Positions 52,480 through 61,545 of a stretch of 64,000 nucleotides of DNA are shown here, in pieces. The DNA is from Micromonospora cabrerizensis. GTDB taxonomy: Bacteria > Actinomycetota > Actinomycetes > Mycobacteriales > Micromonosporaceae. Numbering within the stretch: position 1 is the stretch's first letter; every line of letters starts with the position of its first letter. The translations under genes and the position numbers were made by a program. The notes beneath the pieces are model-generated. The model had not been told where the DNA came from and ran no database searches. It saw nothing but the letters and a program-made list of their open reading frames with translations. Where the stretch lies: positions 62,001-126,000 of the forward strand of contig NZ_JAKKFI010000051.1 in assembly GCF_022230955.1 (NCBI RefSeq), given 5' to 3'.

Positions 52480-53685
52480 ATGAGCACAGGGCACGAGGTC
52501 GGGACGGCGACCGCGCATCGGGTGGTCATTCTGGGAGCGGGGTACGCGGGGATGGCCACGGCGATCCAGCTCGCGGCCCGGGTCAGGCGGCGCGAGGGTG
52601 TGCGGGTGACCCTGGTGAACGCGCAGGAGCGGTTCACCGAGCGCCTGCGGCTGCACATGACGGCGACCGGGCAGCGGCTCGCCGAGATGAGCATCCCGGA
52701 GTTGCTGGACGGCACGGGCGCACAGTTCGTGCGCGGCTGGGTGACGGCGCTGGACGCGGACGCGAAGACCGTGCGGCTCGACGACGACCGGGTGTTGCAC
52801 TACGACACCCTGGTGTACGGGTTGGGCGGTGTGGCCGACACGGAGTCGGTGCCGGGTGTCGGGGACCACGCGTACACGCTGAACAGCGTCCAGGACGCCG
52901 AGGTGCTCGCTGACTCGCTGGCGCGGCTCGGCAGCGGCACCGTGGTGGTCGGTGGCAGTGGTCTGACCGGCGTCGAGTCGGCCGCGGAGATCGCCGAGCG
53001 GCACCCGGAGCTGACCGTCGTGCTGCTGGGTCGGCAGGAGCCCGGCTCGACCATGATCCCGAAGGTCAGGGCACATCTGCGGTCCGCGCTCGATCGCCTG
53101 GGCGTTCGGGTGCGCAGCGGGGTCGAGGTGGTGAAGGTGCTGGCCGGTTCGGTCGAGTTGGCTGGCGGGGAGACCGTCGCCGCCGACGTCGTCCTGTGGA
53201 CGAGTGGCACGCGGGTGTCGCCGCTGGCTGCCGCCGCCGGTCTGACCGTCGATGGTCGCGGTCGCGTCGTCACCGACCCCGCGCTGCGGTCGGTGTCGCA
53301 CCCCGACGTGTACGCCGTGGGCGACGCGGCCGCGATCCGTCAGCGTTACGGCGTCATGCACGGCACCTGCCAGGGCGGCATGCCGTCCGGGGTGCACGCC
53401 GCGGTGACGATCGCCCGCGCACTGGAGGGCAGGAAGGCCGAGCCCTTTCGCTTCGGCTACTACCACACACCGGTGAGTCTGGGACGGCACGACGCGGTCG
53501 TCCAGTTCACCCACCCCGACGACAGCCCTCGACGGCTGTATCTGACCGGCCGTCGAGCGGCCTGGTACAAGGAGACGGTGACTGCCTCACCCTGGCCGAC
53601 GTACGGCCGCATGAAGCGGATGCCGTCCGCGGGCGCGTTCTGGCCCCGCGGTGGCCGCTTCACCCGGGTTCGGGACGCGCGGTGA
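52480..53685 (+). CDS. FAD-dependent NADH dehydrogenase-like oxidoreductase
   Basis: This 401-residue flavoprotein is of the NDH-2 kind. It has the FAD-binding 'VVILGAGYAGMATAI', the NAD-binding 'GTVVVGGSGLTGVESAAEIAE' and the second FAD motif 'SHPDVYAVGDAAAIR'. It is likely to pass electrons from NAD(P)H to quinones or another acceptor. The pairing with a downstream SigJ-type sigma factor is common in actinobacteria. ATG 52480 has AAAGAGGCGG upstream, and the stop overlaps the next start (GTGA). Confidence 0.9.
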   Translation: MSTGHEVGTATAHRVVILGAGYAGMATAIQLAARVRRREGVRVTLVNAQERFTERLRLHMTATGQRLAEMSIPELLDGTGAQFVRGWVTALDADAKTVRLDDDRVLHYDTLVYGLGGVADTESVPGVGDHAYTLNSVQDAEVLADSLARLGSGTVVVGGSGLTGVESAAEIAERHPELTVVLLGRQEPGSTMIPKVRAHLRSALDRLGVRVRSGVEVVKVLAGSVELAGGETVAADVVLWTSGTRVSPLAAAAGLTVDGRGRVVTDPALRSVSHPDVYAVGDAAAIRQRYGVMHGTCQGGMPSGVHAAVTIARALEGRKAEPFRFGYYHTPVSLGRHDAVVQFTHPDDSPRRLYLTGRRAAWYKETVTASPWPTYGRMKRMPSAGAFWPRGGRFTRVRDAR

Positions 53686-54617
53686 CCCATCCGTTCCGGG
53701 AGCTCGACCAGCAGGTCTACAACGAGCATCGCAACCTGCTGTTCTCGGTGGCATACCGCATTCTCGGCACGGCGGCCGACGCCGAGGACGCGGTCCAGGA
53801 CGCCTGGATCAAGTGGTCGGCCGCCGACCGCGCACAGGTGGCCGACCCCAGGGCCTATCTGACGCGGATCGTGTCGAACCTGGCCATGGACCGGCTGCGT
53901 TCCACCCGGCACAAGCGTGAGACGTACGTCGGGCCGTGGCTTCCGGAGCCGATTCTCACCACCGGGGACACCGCCGACGCCGTCACGACCGCCGAGTCCG
54001 TCTCGATGGCCATGCTGGTGGTGCTGGAGACACTGAGTCCGCTGGAGCGCGCGGTGTTCGTCCTCAAGGAGGTCTTCGACCTCAGCCATGCCGAGATCGC
54101 GGAGGCGGTGGAGCGTTCCGAGGCCGCGGTGCGCCAGGCCGCGCACCGCGCTCGTGAGCACGTGCGGGCCCGGCGGCCCCGCTTCGTCGCGGACCGGTCG
54201 CGGCAGCACGAGGTCACCCGGCGGTTCTTCGCCGCCGCGACCGGTGGGGACATCAACGCCCTCATGGAGCTGCTGTCGCCGGACGTCGCACTCTGGACCG
54301 ACGGTGGCGGCAAGGTTCGCCAGGCCATGCGTCCGGTGGTGGGGGCACAGACGGTGGCCGCCTGGTTCACGGCCATCGGCACCGTCACCTACCAGGGTGT
54401 CGAGCCCGCCGACATGAGCGCCGAGCTGGTCGAGATCAATGGCGGGCTGGGCATGATTTTCCGCGGGTCGGGTCGGGTGGTCGCCACCGTCACCGTCGAT
54501 GTCGACGCCAGCGGGCGCATCATCGGCATCCACAACGTCGCCAACCCCGACAAACTCCAGGCCGTCGCCGACGGCACCGCGCGCGACGTCCGTACCCGAT
54601 CAGTTCCTCCGCGCTGA
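53682..54617 (+). CDS. sigJ: SigJ-type ECF RNA polymerase sigma factor (ECF41-like)
   Basis: This 311-residue protein has sigma region 2 ('YNEHRNLLFSVAYRILGTAADAEDAVQDAW'), region 4 ('LSPLERAVFVLKEVFDLSHAEIAEAVERSEAAVRQAAHRARE') and a C-terminal SnoaL-like domain with 'PDVALWTDGGGKVRQAMRPVVGA'. That domain acts as a built-in regulator in ECF41/SigJ factors. GTG 53682 overlaps the stop of the oxidoreductase gene, so the two are co-translated. SigJ-type factors often control the neighbouring oxidoreductase or carboxymuconolactone decarboxylase genes. Confidence 0.92.
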   Translation: MTHPFRELDQQVYNEHRNLLFSVAYRILGTAADAEDAVQDAWIKWSAADRAQVADPRAYLTRIVSNLAMDRLRSTRHKRETYVGPWLPEPILTTGDTADAVTTAESVSMAMLVVLETLSPLERAVFVLKEVFDLSHAEIAEAVERSEAAVRQAAHRAREHVRARRPRFVADRSRQHEVTRRFFAAATGGDINALMELLSPDVALWTDGGGKVRQAMRPVVGAQTVAAWFTAIGTVTYQGVEPADMSAELVEINGGLGMIFRGSGRVVATVTVDVDASGRIIGIHNVANPDKLQAVADGTARDVRTRSVPPR

Positions 54618-54717
54618 CGCGGGTGACGGTCGGTGCGGCCGGGACCCGGTCGATGCCCTGACCAGACGGTACGTGGGCGCAGGTTTGCGGGGCGGGCGGC
54701 TCGGATACTCGTCGCGC

Positions 54718-55581
54718 ATGTTTGACGGTTTCACCGACGAGAGGGTCGACGTCGGGGAGGTGGAACTTCGTGTCCGGCACGCCGGGCAGGGGCCCCCGGT
54801 GCTCCTCGTCCACGGCCATCCGCGCACGGGGTCGACGTGGCACCGGGTGGCACCACAGTTGGTGGACCGCGGCTTCACCGTCGTCTGCCCTGACATGCGG
54901 GGCTATGGCCAGTCCGGCAAGGCGAGAATCCTCGCGGACCACTCTCAGCAGTCCAAACGGGCGGTCGCGGCGGACCTGGTCCGACTGATGGACATCCTGG
55001 GTCATCCGACATTCGCCACGGTCGGGCACGACCGCGGCTGCTACGTGGCGTTGCGCCTGGCGCTGGACCATCCCGACGTGGTCAGCCGACTCGTGGTCCT
55101 CGACGGTGTGCCCATCAGTGAGGCCCTCGCCAGGTGCGACGCGAAGTTCGCCCACGACTGGTACCACTGGTTCTTCTTCGCGCAGCCCGACAAGCCCGAG
55201 CGAGCCATCACCGCCGACCCGGACGCCTGGTACGCCAGCAAGGCCCAGCCGCAGAGCATGGGGGCCGACAACTACCAGGAGTTCCGGAAGGCCATCCACG
55301 ACCCGGCAACGGTCCGGGCGATGCTGGAGGACTACCGCGCCGGCCTGGGCGTCGACCGGGAGCACGAGGAAGCCGACCGGCGTGCCGGTCGCACGGTCCG
55401 CTGTCCGACGCTGTTCCTCTGGTCGACCCGCGACGACATGGAGGACCTCTACGGTGATCCGCTCGCCGTCTGGCGGCCCTGGGTCGACGATCTGCGCGGC
55501 CACCCGATCGAGTCCGGGCACCACGTCGCCGAGGAGAATCCCGACGACCTCACGACGACGCTGCACACCTTCCTCGCGTGA
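54718..55581 (+). CDS. Haloacetate dehalogenase-like alpha/beta hydrolase
   Basis: This 287-residue alpha/beta hydrolase has an Asp nucleophile (Asp105 in GHDRG), 'HGHPRTG' for the oxyanion region and 'HHVAEENPDD' with the catalytic His. The halide-binding His-Trp pair of fluoroacetate dehalogenases is kept (His150-Trp151 in DWYHWFFFAQP), and the cap region matches that group in length. Possible substrates are haloacetates or related esters. ATG 54718 lacks a clear Shine-Dalgarno and lies 100 bp after sigJ. Confidence 0.86.
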   Translation: MFDGFTDERVDVGEVELRVRHAGQGPPVLLVHGHPRTGSTWHRVAPQLVDRGFTVVCPDMRGYGQSGKARILADHSQQSKRAVAADLVRLMDILGHPTFATVGHDRGCYVALRLALDHPDVVSRLVVLDGVPISEALARCDAKFAHDWYHWFFFAQPDKPERAITADPDAWYASKAQPQSMGADNYQEFRKAIHDPATVRAMLEDYRAGLGVDREHEEADRRAGRTVRCPTLFLWSTRDDMEDLYGDPLAVWRPWVDDLRGHPIESGHHVAEENPDDLTTTLHTFLA

Positions 55582-55778
55582 CCATGCCATCGGCCCGTAG
55601 GCCCTCGTGCTGGCGTCGTTCGGACCGAGCGGGCGTGAGTGTTTCATCGACGCCGCCGACTGTTCGGCGGACACGCCCGGGGCTACTCAGGCCCGATTCG
55701 TCATCGGCCGTACCTCGGTGGCCGCACTGACGCATCCACGACTCTCAGTGGGCGGTCCGCCGATCTAGGGTGCGGGGC

Positions 55779-58700
55779 ATGGGGGTTCCCGTGCGGCTAC
55801 GCATCGTCGGCGACGAGGTGACGGTCGAGTACGGCGGAGTGCGTACCCGGCACCGCGTGACGGCAGAGCGGCACCGCATCGATGCCGACCTGCGAACGGT
55901 GACGACCGCGCGGCGTCGTGCGGCAGGCCAACGGGCGTCCGGCGGCGCCGTCGACCGCTACGTCGACGCGCTCGACCAGCTCGGCCGCCGCCTCGGTGAG
56001 CACTTCCTGGCCGGCCCCACGGGTGCGGCGCTGACCGCGGCGATGCGGGCGGCGCAACCCGGGCCCTTGCGGGTCGAGGTCGACGTGCCCGACCACGCAC
56101 TCACCGACCTGCCGTGGGAGGCCCTGGTGCCGCCGGGCGAGACCGTGCCGCTCGGGCTCGACCGACGGGTGCAGCTCTGCCGCACCGTGGACGGCGGGAC
56201 CGAGGCCGCGAACACGCCCACCGACGGGCCGTTGCGGATTCTCGCCGTCGTGGCCAGCCCCGAACGCGGTGCCGACACGCTGCTCGACTACGAGGCCGAG
56301 GTCGACCGGCTGCTGTCGGCGACCGATCCCGCGGTGCACGGAGGCCGTGGCGCCGAGGTCGACGTGCTCGAGTGGGGCACGCTGACGGCGATCGAGGAGG
56401 CGGTGCGGGCCGGCGCGTACCACGTGGTGCACGTGACCGCCCACGCCGACGCGGGGACCCTGCGCCTGGAGGACGACGACGGCTATCCCGACGACGTGAC
56501 CACCGCCCGGCTCGCGGCGGCGGTGCTGGCCGGCGCCGGGGCCGCACCGGTCGTGGTGCTCGCGGCCTGCTCCACCGGCGTCGGCTCCGGCGCGGGCGAT
56601 TCGGACGAGTTCAGCGGCCTGGCACGCGGTCTGATGCACCACGGCGTACCGACCGTGCTGGCGATGACCTCGGCGGTGAGCGACGCCTACGCGACCGACC
56701 TTGCCGGCGCGTTCTACCGGATGCTCGTCACGGACGACGTCACCGACCCGCTGACCGCACTGACCCGGGCCCGGCACGAGTTGGAGGACGCCCGGCAGGT
56801 CTCCACGCCGACCTCGCCGGGGCAGAACCAGGTGGAGTGGTGGGTTCCGGCCCTCTACACCCGCGTGGCGCCGGGCCCGCTGTACCGCACGGGCACCGCA
56901 CCGCCGACACCACGCCCGGCGCGGGCGACCTTCGTCGGCCGCCGCGGCGACCTGCGCGAGCTGGGTAAACTCCTGCGCTCACCGCGACCGTTCCTGCTCC
57001 TGCACGGGCTTGGCGGCAGCGGGGTACGCACACTCGCCGGGACGCTCCTCGCGCGGCTGACCCCCCAGCCGAGAGTCGTCCAGGTCCGCTGCGACCAGGG
57101 CGTCGACGGGGTTCTGCGGGATCTCCGCGAGGCGCTGGGCGAGCCCCAACAGGAGATCGTCGGCTCCTGGCTGCACCACCTCCAGGCCCTGCACCCCGCG
57201 CTGCGCGACGGCCCGGTCGCGCTCGTCGCCGAGGTGCCCGACGACGCGGTGCTGCCCCCGCAACGACCGGGCGACGCCGACTGGCGGCTCGCCGACCCGC
57301 AACTGGCCCGGTTCTTCGCCGCGTGGACCCGGCTCGTGCCGGCCGAGCCCCTGCTGATCGTGGCGGGCCAGCGGTTCACCATCGGCGGCGAGCCGCCTGT
57401 GCACCGCCACCAGGTCGGGCCGTTGGCCCCGGCGGAGGCACGGAAACTCGCCCGCCGCCTGTCCACCCTGGACCCGGCCGAACAAACCCGGGTACGCGAG
57501 GCCGTCGGCGGGCATCCGGGCACGTACCGGCGCATCGGCGCGCTGGCCGACCGGCGCGGGCCGGATGCTGACGTGCAGCCCCTGATCGACCGTGCCGTCA
57601 CCGACTCGGTGGACGAGGCCGGGGTGCACCGCCTCGCCGACCACACCGACCAGCAGTTGCTGGCGGACGTCGCGGTGTTCGGAGAACCGGTCGACGCCGA
57701 CGCCTTCACGGCCCCTTCGTCGGGTGTACCGCTCCAGGCGGCGCTGGACCGGCTCTGCGCCAGCGGCCTCGTCGCCCGTACCGGCGATCACTACCTGGTG
57801 GACCGCTGGGTGGCCGGCGCGCTGCTGAGGCGGTGGCCGGACGCGGCCGAGGTGGCGCACCGCCGGGCCGCCACCTACTGGCGGACGGTCCGACGGCCGC
57901 ACGACCCCGCGGCCGCGCTGCTGCACGCCCGGGACCACCTGGCGGCCGTCGGCGAGCGCGACGAGGCGCTGCGGGTCAACGACCAGGCCTGCCGGCTGCT
58001 CGCCGACGTGGGTCGATGGGAGCACGCACACGAGCAGTACCTCACGGTGAGCGACTGGGTCGACCCGGGCTCCGCGTCGTACGCCCGCATCGCGCGTGCC
58101 ATCGGCGACCTCTGGGCGCTGGCCGGGGACGACGCGGAGGCCGAGGCCCACTTCGACCGGGCGCTGATCACCTTCCGTCGACTCGCGGACGAGGGCGAGA
58201 TCGTGGAGACCCTGCGCCGTCTCGGGGAGGTGGCGTTGCGGACCGGCGAGGCGACCCGGGGCCGGCGGCTGCTCGACGAGGCGCGCGCCCGGGCGGAGGC
58301 GCTCGGTGCGGCGCTCGGTATCGCCACCACCTACCGCTACCTGGGGCGCGCGGACCTGGAGCAGCACCGCTACACCGAGGCGGAGGTGCACCTGCACCGT
58401 GCTCTCGCGCTCTACCAGGCAGAGGCCGACCACCGCGGCGTCTGCCTCGTCCAACTCGATCTCGGCGACCTCTACCGGGCGCAGCGGCTGCGCGACGAGG
58501 CCAGGATCGCCTACCACCGGGCCAGAAACACCGCCCGGGAGCATTTGCCCACGGCAATGGCGATCAACGCGCTGTACGTCCAGCGACTCGGTGGTCTCGC
58601 CGAGGACAGCGACGACCTCACCGGCGCCCAGGACTGCTATCGGGCCGCGCTGGAGGCGTACGAGCTGCTCGGGGACCTGCCGGGGCAGGCGCAGGCCCAC

Positions 58701-60524
58701 CGACTGCTGGCACACCTGGAGGAACGGCACGACCGACCGGACGCGGCGCTGGCCGCGTACCGCGATGCACTGGAACGTGCCGAGGACGCCAGGGACCTCC
58801 AGGCGCAGGCACGGGCGTTGACCGGCCTCGCGGGCGTGCACCAGCGACTCGGCCGCACCGAGGAGGCGATGACCGACACCGTGCGCGCGTTCCGGCTCGC
58901 CCGCCACAGCGCCACCCCGTCCGCCATCGGCGGTCCTGTCGAGGAGTTCCTCGATCTGCGCGAGGAGATCGGGGCACGGGAGTTCGACCGCCTCCTGGCG
59001 TCGGCAGCCGACACGGAGACCGCCGCGCTCATCCGTCGGTGGATGCGCCGCCACGATCCGGTCGCGCGACCACGGGCCGGCAGGGTGACGGGACTGCTCA
59101 CGTTCTCCGTGGGCCTCGCCGCCATGTCGTGGCGCCGCAAACCCCGGCAACTGCTGACCTCCTTGCGGCGCGACACCACCGGCTACGTGACCGACCGGGC
59201 ATGGCCCACCTTCCTGTTCGCGGCGGTCACCGCAGGCGTCCTGCTGGCAACCGGTGCGGTGCTGCGCGCCACCGGGCTCCCGCAGACACCGCAGGCGTTG
59301 CTGTTCACCGTGCTCGCGGGTGTCGAGGGGGCGGTGGCGGCGCAGCTGGTCACCGCACTGCGCGGTGTGCGCCGGGCGCCGGGCCGCTTCGCCGCGATCG
59401 TCGGTCAGCCGGTCGTCTGGATGGCCGGAGCTGGCGCCTGGCTCGGCGGGCTGGCCTGCGAACGGGCCGGTCGTCCGGCGATACCGGCCGCGCTCAGCCC
59501 GCTGTTCTACCCGGGGTTTCGCCGCGACAGCCGCTGGGGCACACCCGTCCTCGACGTGGACCTCCCCACCATGGGCCGCCTGGCCGGGTATGCCCTGCTC
59601 GCCGTGGCGGTCTTCGTCGTCTGTGCCGCGTCCGCCCACCGGCTGCGGGCGACCGAGCCACTCCGCTGGCCCACGCAGTTGCGGCTGCCCAACCCCCGCC
59701 GAGGATTCCACGAAACCCACGTCGACGTGCTGGTGCGGATGGTGAAGGACGACCGCCGACCCGACGAGAGACCAGAGGTCCGCAGGCTCCTCCTCGAAGC
59801 GGCGGGCAAGGCGTACGCCAGCGGTGCGGGAGGCAAGGCCGCCGAGGCGCTGGCCTGGGCGTACGACATCGACGAGCGCTCCGGCCGATGGTCGACCATG
59901 GGAAGCACCGTGCACGAGTTGGCTGCCCGGACGGCCGAGAGCGTCACCACCGTGTGCGGCCCGGTCGGCCCCGACGTGGCCCTCGCCCTCCTGGAGGCCG
60001 CCGCCGAGAGGGACCCGCTGCGCGGCCGGACGGTGCTTGCCGCCTACTGCTCCCACCTCTGGCGCAACCCGCCGGACGGGCAGCCCGCCGAGGACCAGGC
60101 GGACCTCGCCGTCCGCGCCCTGCAGATCTACACCGAGTTGCTGGCGACGGACATGGTGCGGTTCCGGCCGTACGTGGTGATGGCGTTCGCCGACCAGGCC
60201 GCGTCCCTGCGTGTGCACGGGGACATGATCACGGCGCTGGAGCTGCTGCGTTTCGCGATCACCACACTCAAGGAGCACGACCGCGACGTCGACTGGTGGC
60301 GCGTCGACCTCGCGGCCTTCGAGGCGGCCCTGGCCCGGTGGCTGATCGAGTTGGGCCGTACGGCCGAGGCCGCCCAGGCCGTCGGGCAGATGCTGGCCGA
60401 CGTCGCCGACACCTTCACCGACCCCGGTCAGGAGATGCCGCCCGCTCTGCGTGAGGAGGTCGCCGACCTCACCGGCTGGGCCGAGCGATCCGGCACCACC
60501 TCCACCGACGAGGAGCGCCGATGA
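55779..60524 (+). CDS. Giant CHAT / degenerate STAND / TPR / four-TM protein
   Basis: This 1581-residue protein is a paralogue of the CHAT protein at 40076. Its CHAT domain (1-370) has His222 (HVTAHADAG) and Cys264 (VLAACSTG), and shares 'LPWEALVPPGE' and 'VDVLEWG' with the first copy. The following ATPase-like region has 'HGLGGSGVRT' where a P-loop GxGGxGKT should be; the Lys is missing and Walker B is also lost. TPRs (about 700-1090) are followed by four membrane helices (about 1142-1290) and a second helical repeat region. It may be an ATP-independent, membrane-bound protease switch. ATG 55779 was chosen; GTG 55770 and GTG 55791 are in frame. It overlaps the next gene (ATGA). Confidence 0.87.
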   Translation: MGVPVRLRIVGDEVTVEYGGVRTRHRVTAERHRIDADLRTVTTARRRAAGQRASGGAVDRYVDALDQLGRRLGEHFLAGPTGAALTAAMRAAQPGPLRVEVDVPDHALTDLPWEALVPPGETVPLGLDRRVQLCRTVDGGTEAANTPTDGPLRILAVVASPERGADTLLDYEAEVDRLLSATDPAVHGGRGAEVDVLEWGTLTAIEEAVRAGAYHVVHVTAHADAGTLRLEDDDGYPDDVTTARLAAAVLAGAGAAPVVVLAACSTGVGSGAGDSDEFSGLARGLMHHGVPTVLAMTSAVSDAYATDLAGAFYRMLVTDDVTDPLTALTRARHELEDARQVSTPTSPGQNQVEWWVPALYTRVAPGPLYRTGTAPPTPRPARATFVGRRGDLRELGKLLRSPRPFLLLHGLGGSGVRTLAGTLLARLTPQPRVVQVRCDQGVDGVLRDLREALGEPQQEIVGSWLHHLQALHPALRDGPVALVAEVPDDAVLPPQRPGDADWRLADPQLARFFAAWTRLVPAEPLLIVAGQRFTIGGEPPVHRHQVGPLAPAEARKLARRLSTLDPAEQTRVREAVGGHPGTYRRIGALADRRGPDADVQPLIDRAVTDSVDEAGVHRLADHTDQQLLADVAVFGEPVDADAFTAPSSGVPLQAALDRLCASGLVARTGDHYLVDRWVAGALLRRWPDAAEVAHRRAATYWRTVRRPHDPAAALLHARDHLAAVGERDEALRVNDQACRLLADVGRWEHAHEQYLTVSDWVDPGSASYARIARAIGDLWALAGDDAEAEAHFDRALITFRRLADEGEIVETLRRLGEVALRTGEATRGRRLLDEARARAEALGAALGIATTYRYLGRADLEQHRYTEAEVHLHRALALYQAEADHRGVCLVQLDLGDLYRAQRLRDEARIAYHRARNTAREHLPTAMAINALYVQRLGGLAEDSDDLTGAQDCYRAALEAYELLGDLPGQAQAHRLLAHLEERHDRPDAALAAYRDALERAEDARDLQAQARALTGLAGVHQRLGRTEEAMTDTVRAFRLARHSATPSAIGGPVEEFLDLREEIGAREFDRLLASAADTETAALIRRWMRRHDPVARPRAGRVTGLLTFSVGLAAMSWRRKPRQLLTSLRRDTTGYVTDRAWPTFLFAAVTAGVLLATGAVLRATGLPQTPQALLFTVLAGVEGAVAAQLVTALRGVRRAPGRFAAIVGQPVVWMAGAGAWLGGLACERAGRPAIPAALSPLFYPGFRRDSRWGTPVLDVDLPTMGRLAGYALLAVAVFVVCAASAHRLRATEPLRWPTQLRLPNPRRGFHETHVDVLVRMVKDDRRPDERPEVRRLLLEAAGKAYASGAGGKAAEALAWAYDIDERSGRWSTMGSTVHELAARTAESVTTVCGPVGPDVALALLEAAAERDPLRGRTVLAAYCSHLWRNPPDGQPAEDQADLAVRALQIYTELLATDMVRFRPYVVMAFADQAASLRVHGDMITALELLRFAITTLKEHDRDVDWWRVDLAAFEAALARWLIELGRTAEAAQAVGQMLADVADTFTDPGQEMPPALREEVADLTGWAERSGTTSTDEERR

Positions 60525-61198
60525 CGCTACCCACCTCCGCGTACGCGGTCGCCGTCTTCCTCGTCCTCGTGCTGCCCGGCATCGTGTTCGGCGTCGTACG
60601 GGCGGCTGTCTCGGGCTTCCGCCCGCACGACCGCGACTGGGCGCCGCGTGTTCTGCAGGCCATCCTGGTCAGCGTCATCCTCGACGCCGTCTACCTGCTG
60701 GTGCTGGGCGCGCCGGCGGTCAGCAGGGTGGCCGACGGCGGAGCGACCCTGACCGCGCAGCCGCGGCTCGCCGCCACCGCGATCCTCGGGCTCGGCGTGC
60801 TCGTGCCGGCGCTGCTCGCGTATCTCGGTCACGGCGAGCCACGCTGGCAGCGGGTGACCGTGCTGCGGTGGCTCCGGATCCCGTTGCCACTGCGCCGCAC
60901 CACGTACTCCCCGGTGCCGACCGCCTGGGACCAGGCCGCAGGTCGCCTCCAGGGCCGGTGGGTCCGCATCCGCCTCACCGAGGGTCGGTGGGTCGGCGGC
61001 TGGTTCGGCGTGAACTCCTTCGTCAGCACCTATCCCGAGCCGAGGGACATCTTCATCGAGGACCAGCACCACATCGAGCCGGACGGCACGATCGGTGCGG
61101 CCGTGACCGCCAGCGCCGGCGTCTGGGTGTCGCTGAAGGACGGTGACATCGTGGAGTGGCTGCACCCCGAGGACTCCAACGACCCGGAGACCATCTAG
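60521..61198 (+). CDS. DUF6338-family membrane protein
   Basis: This 225-residue protein has three hydrophobic helices (about 5-30, 45-66, 85-106) and a soluble C-terminal domain with 'WVRIRLTEGRWVGGWFGVNSFVSTYPE' and 'DIFIEDQH'. This fits the DUF6338 pattern of actinobacterial membrane proteins found next to small proteins of the next type. ATG 60521 overlaps the CHAT gene stop, so the two are co-translated and probably act together at the membrane. Confidence 0.82.
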   Translation: MTLPTSAYAVAVFLVLVLPGIVFGVVRAAVSGFRPHDRDWAPRVLQAILVSVILDAVYLLVLGAPAVSRVADGGATLTAQPRLAATAILGLGVLVPALLAYLGHGEPRWQRVTVLRWLRIPLPLRRTTYSPVPTAWDQAAGRLQGRWVRIRLTEGRWVGGWFGVNSFVSTYPEPRDIFIEDQHHIEPDGTIGAAVTASAGVWVSLKDGDIVEWLHPEDSNDPETI

Positions 61199-61213
61199 CG
61201 AGGGAGGCCCCGC

Positions 61214-61399
61214 ATGGGCATCTGGCCGTTTCGCCGCAAGAGGGCGGTCGAACGCGAGTTCGGCGGTCTTCTCGGCGGCGAGGACGACGCCCGCACCGCG
61301 ACGGCACGTACCGCACCGCCCAAGCCGGCGAGCCCGCCCTCGGGCCGATCCGGCACCAGTGGTGCCGCCGACGAGGCAGCACCGGCGGACCCGGGCTGA
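61214..61399 (+). CDS. 61-residue small protein of the second CHAT cassette
   Basis: This small protein begins MGIWPFRRKRAVEREF and continues with an Ala/Pro/Ser/Thr-rich, probably disordered tail. GAGGGAGG lies 7 bases before the ATG, and the gene starts 15 bp after the DUF6338 stop, so it is translated in the same operon. The function is unknown. It is the second case in this window of a tiny protein linked to a CHAT gene. Confidence 0.75.
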   Translation: MGIWPFRRKRAVEREFGGLLGGEDDARTATARTAPPKPASPPSGRSGTSGAADEAAPADPG

Positions 61400-61498
61400 G
61401 CGTCGGTCGCGCGGATCTGGTCGGGAGCCTGCCTGAACCCGGTGCGACCCGGGGTGCGTGGAGGTCAGCCGCCGGGGCGCTTGGCCGGTGGCGTTCGA

Positions 61499-61542
61499 CG
61501 AGGGGCGCGCGGGGCGATGTTCGATGCCCCGCGCGCCCCTCG
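61499..61542. terminator. Strong bidirectional hairpin terminator
   Basis: A perfect 17-bp stem (CGAGGGGCGCGCGGGGC / GCCCCGCGCGCCCCTCG) with a 10-nt loop lies between the convergent cassette end (61399) and the esterase stop (61546). Confidence 0.85.
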
Positions 61543-61545
61543 ACG

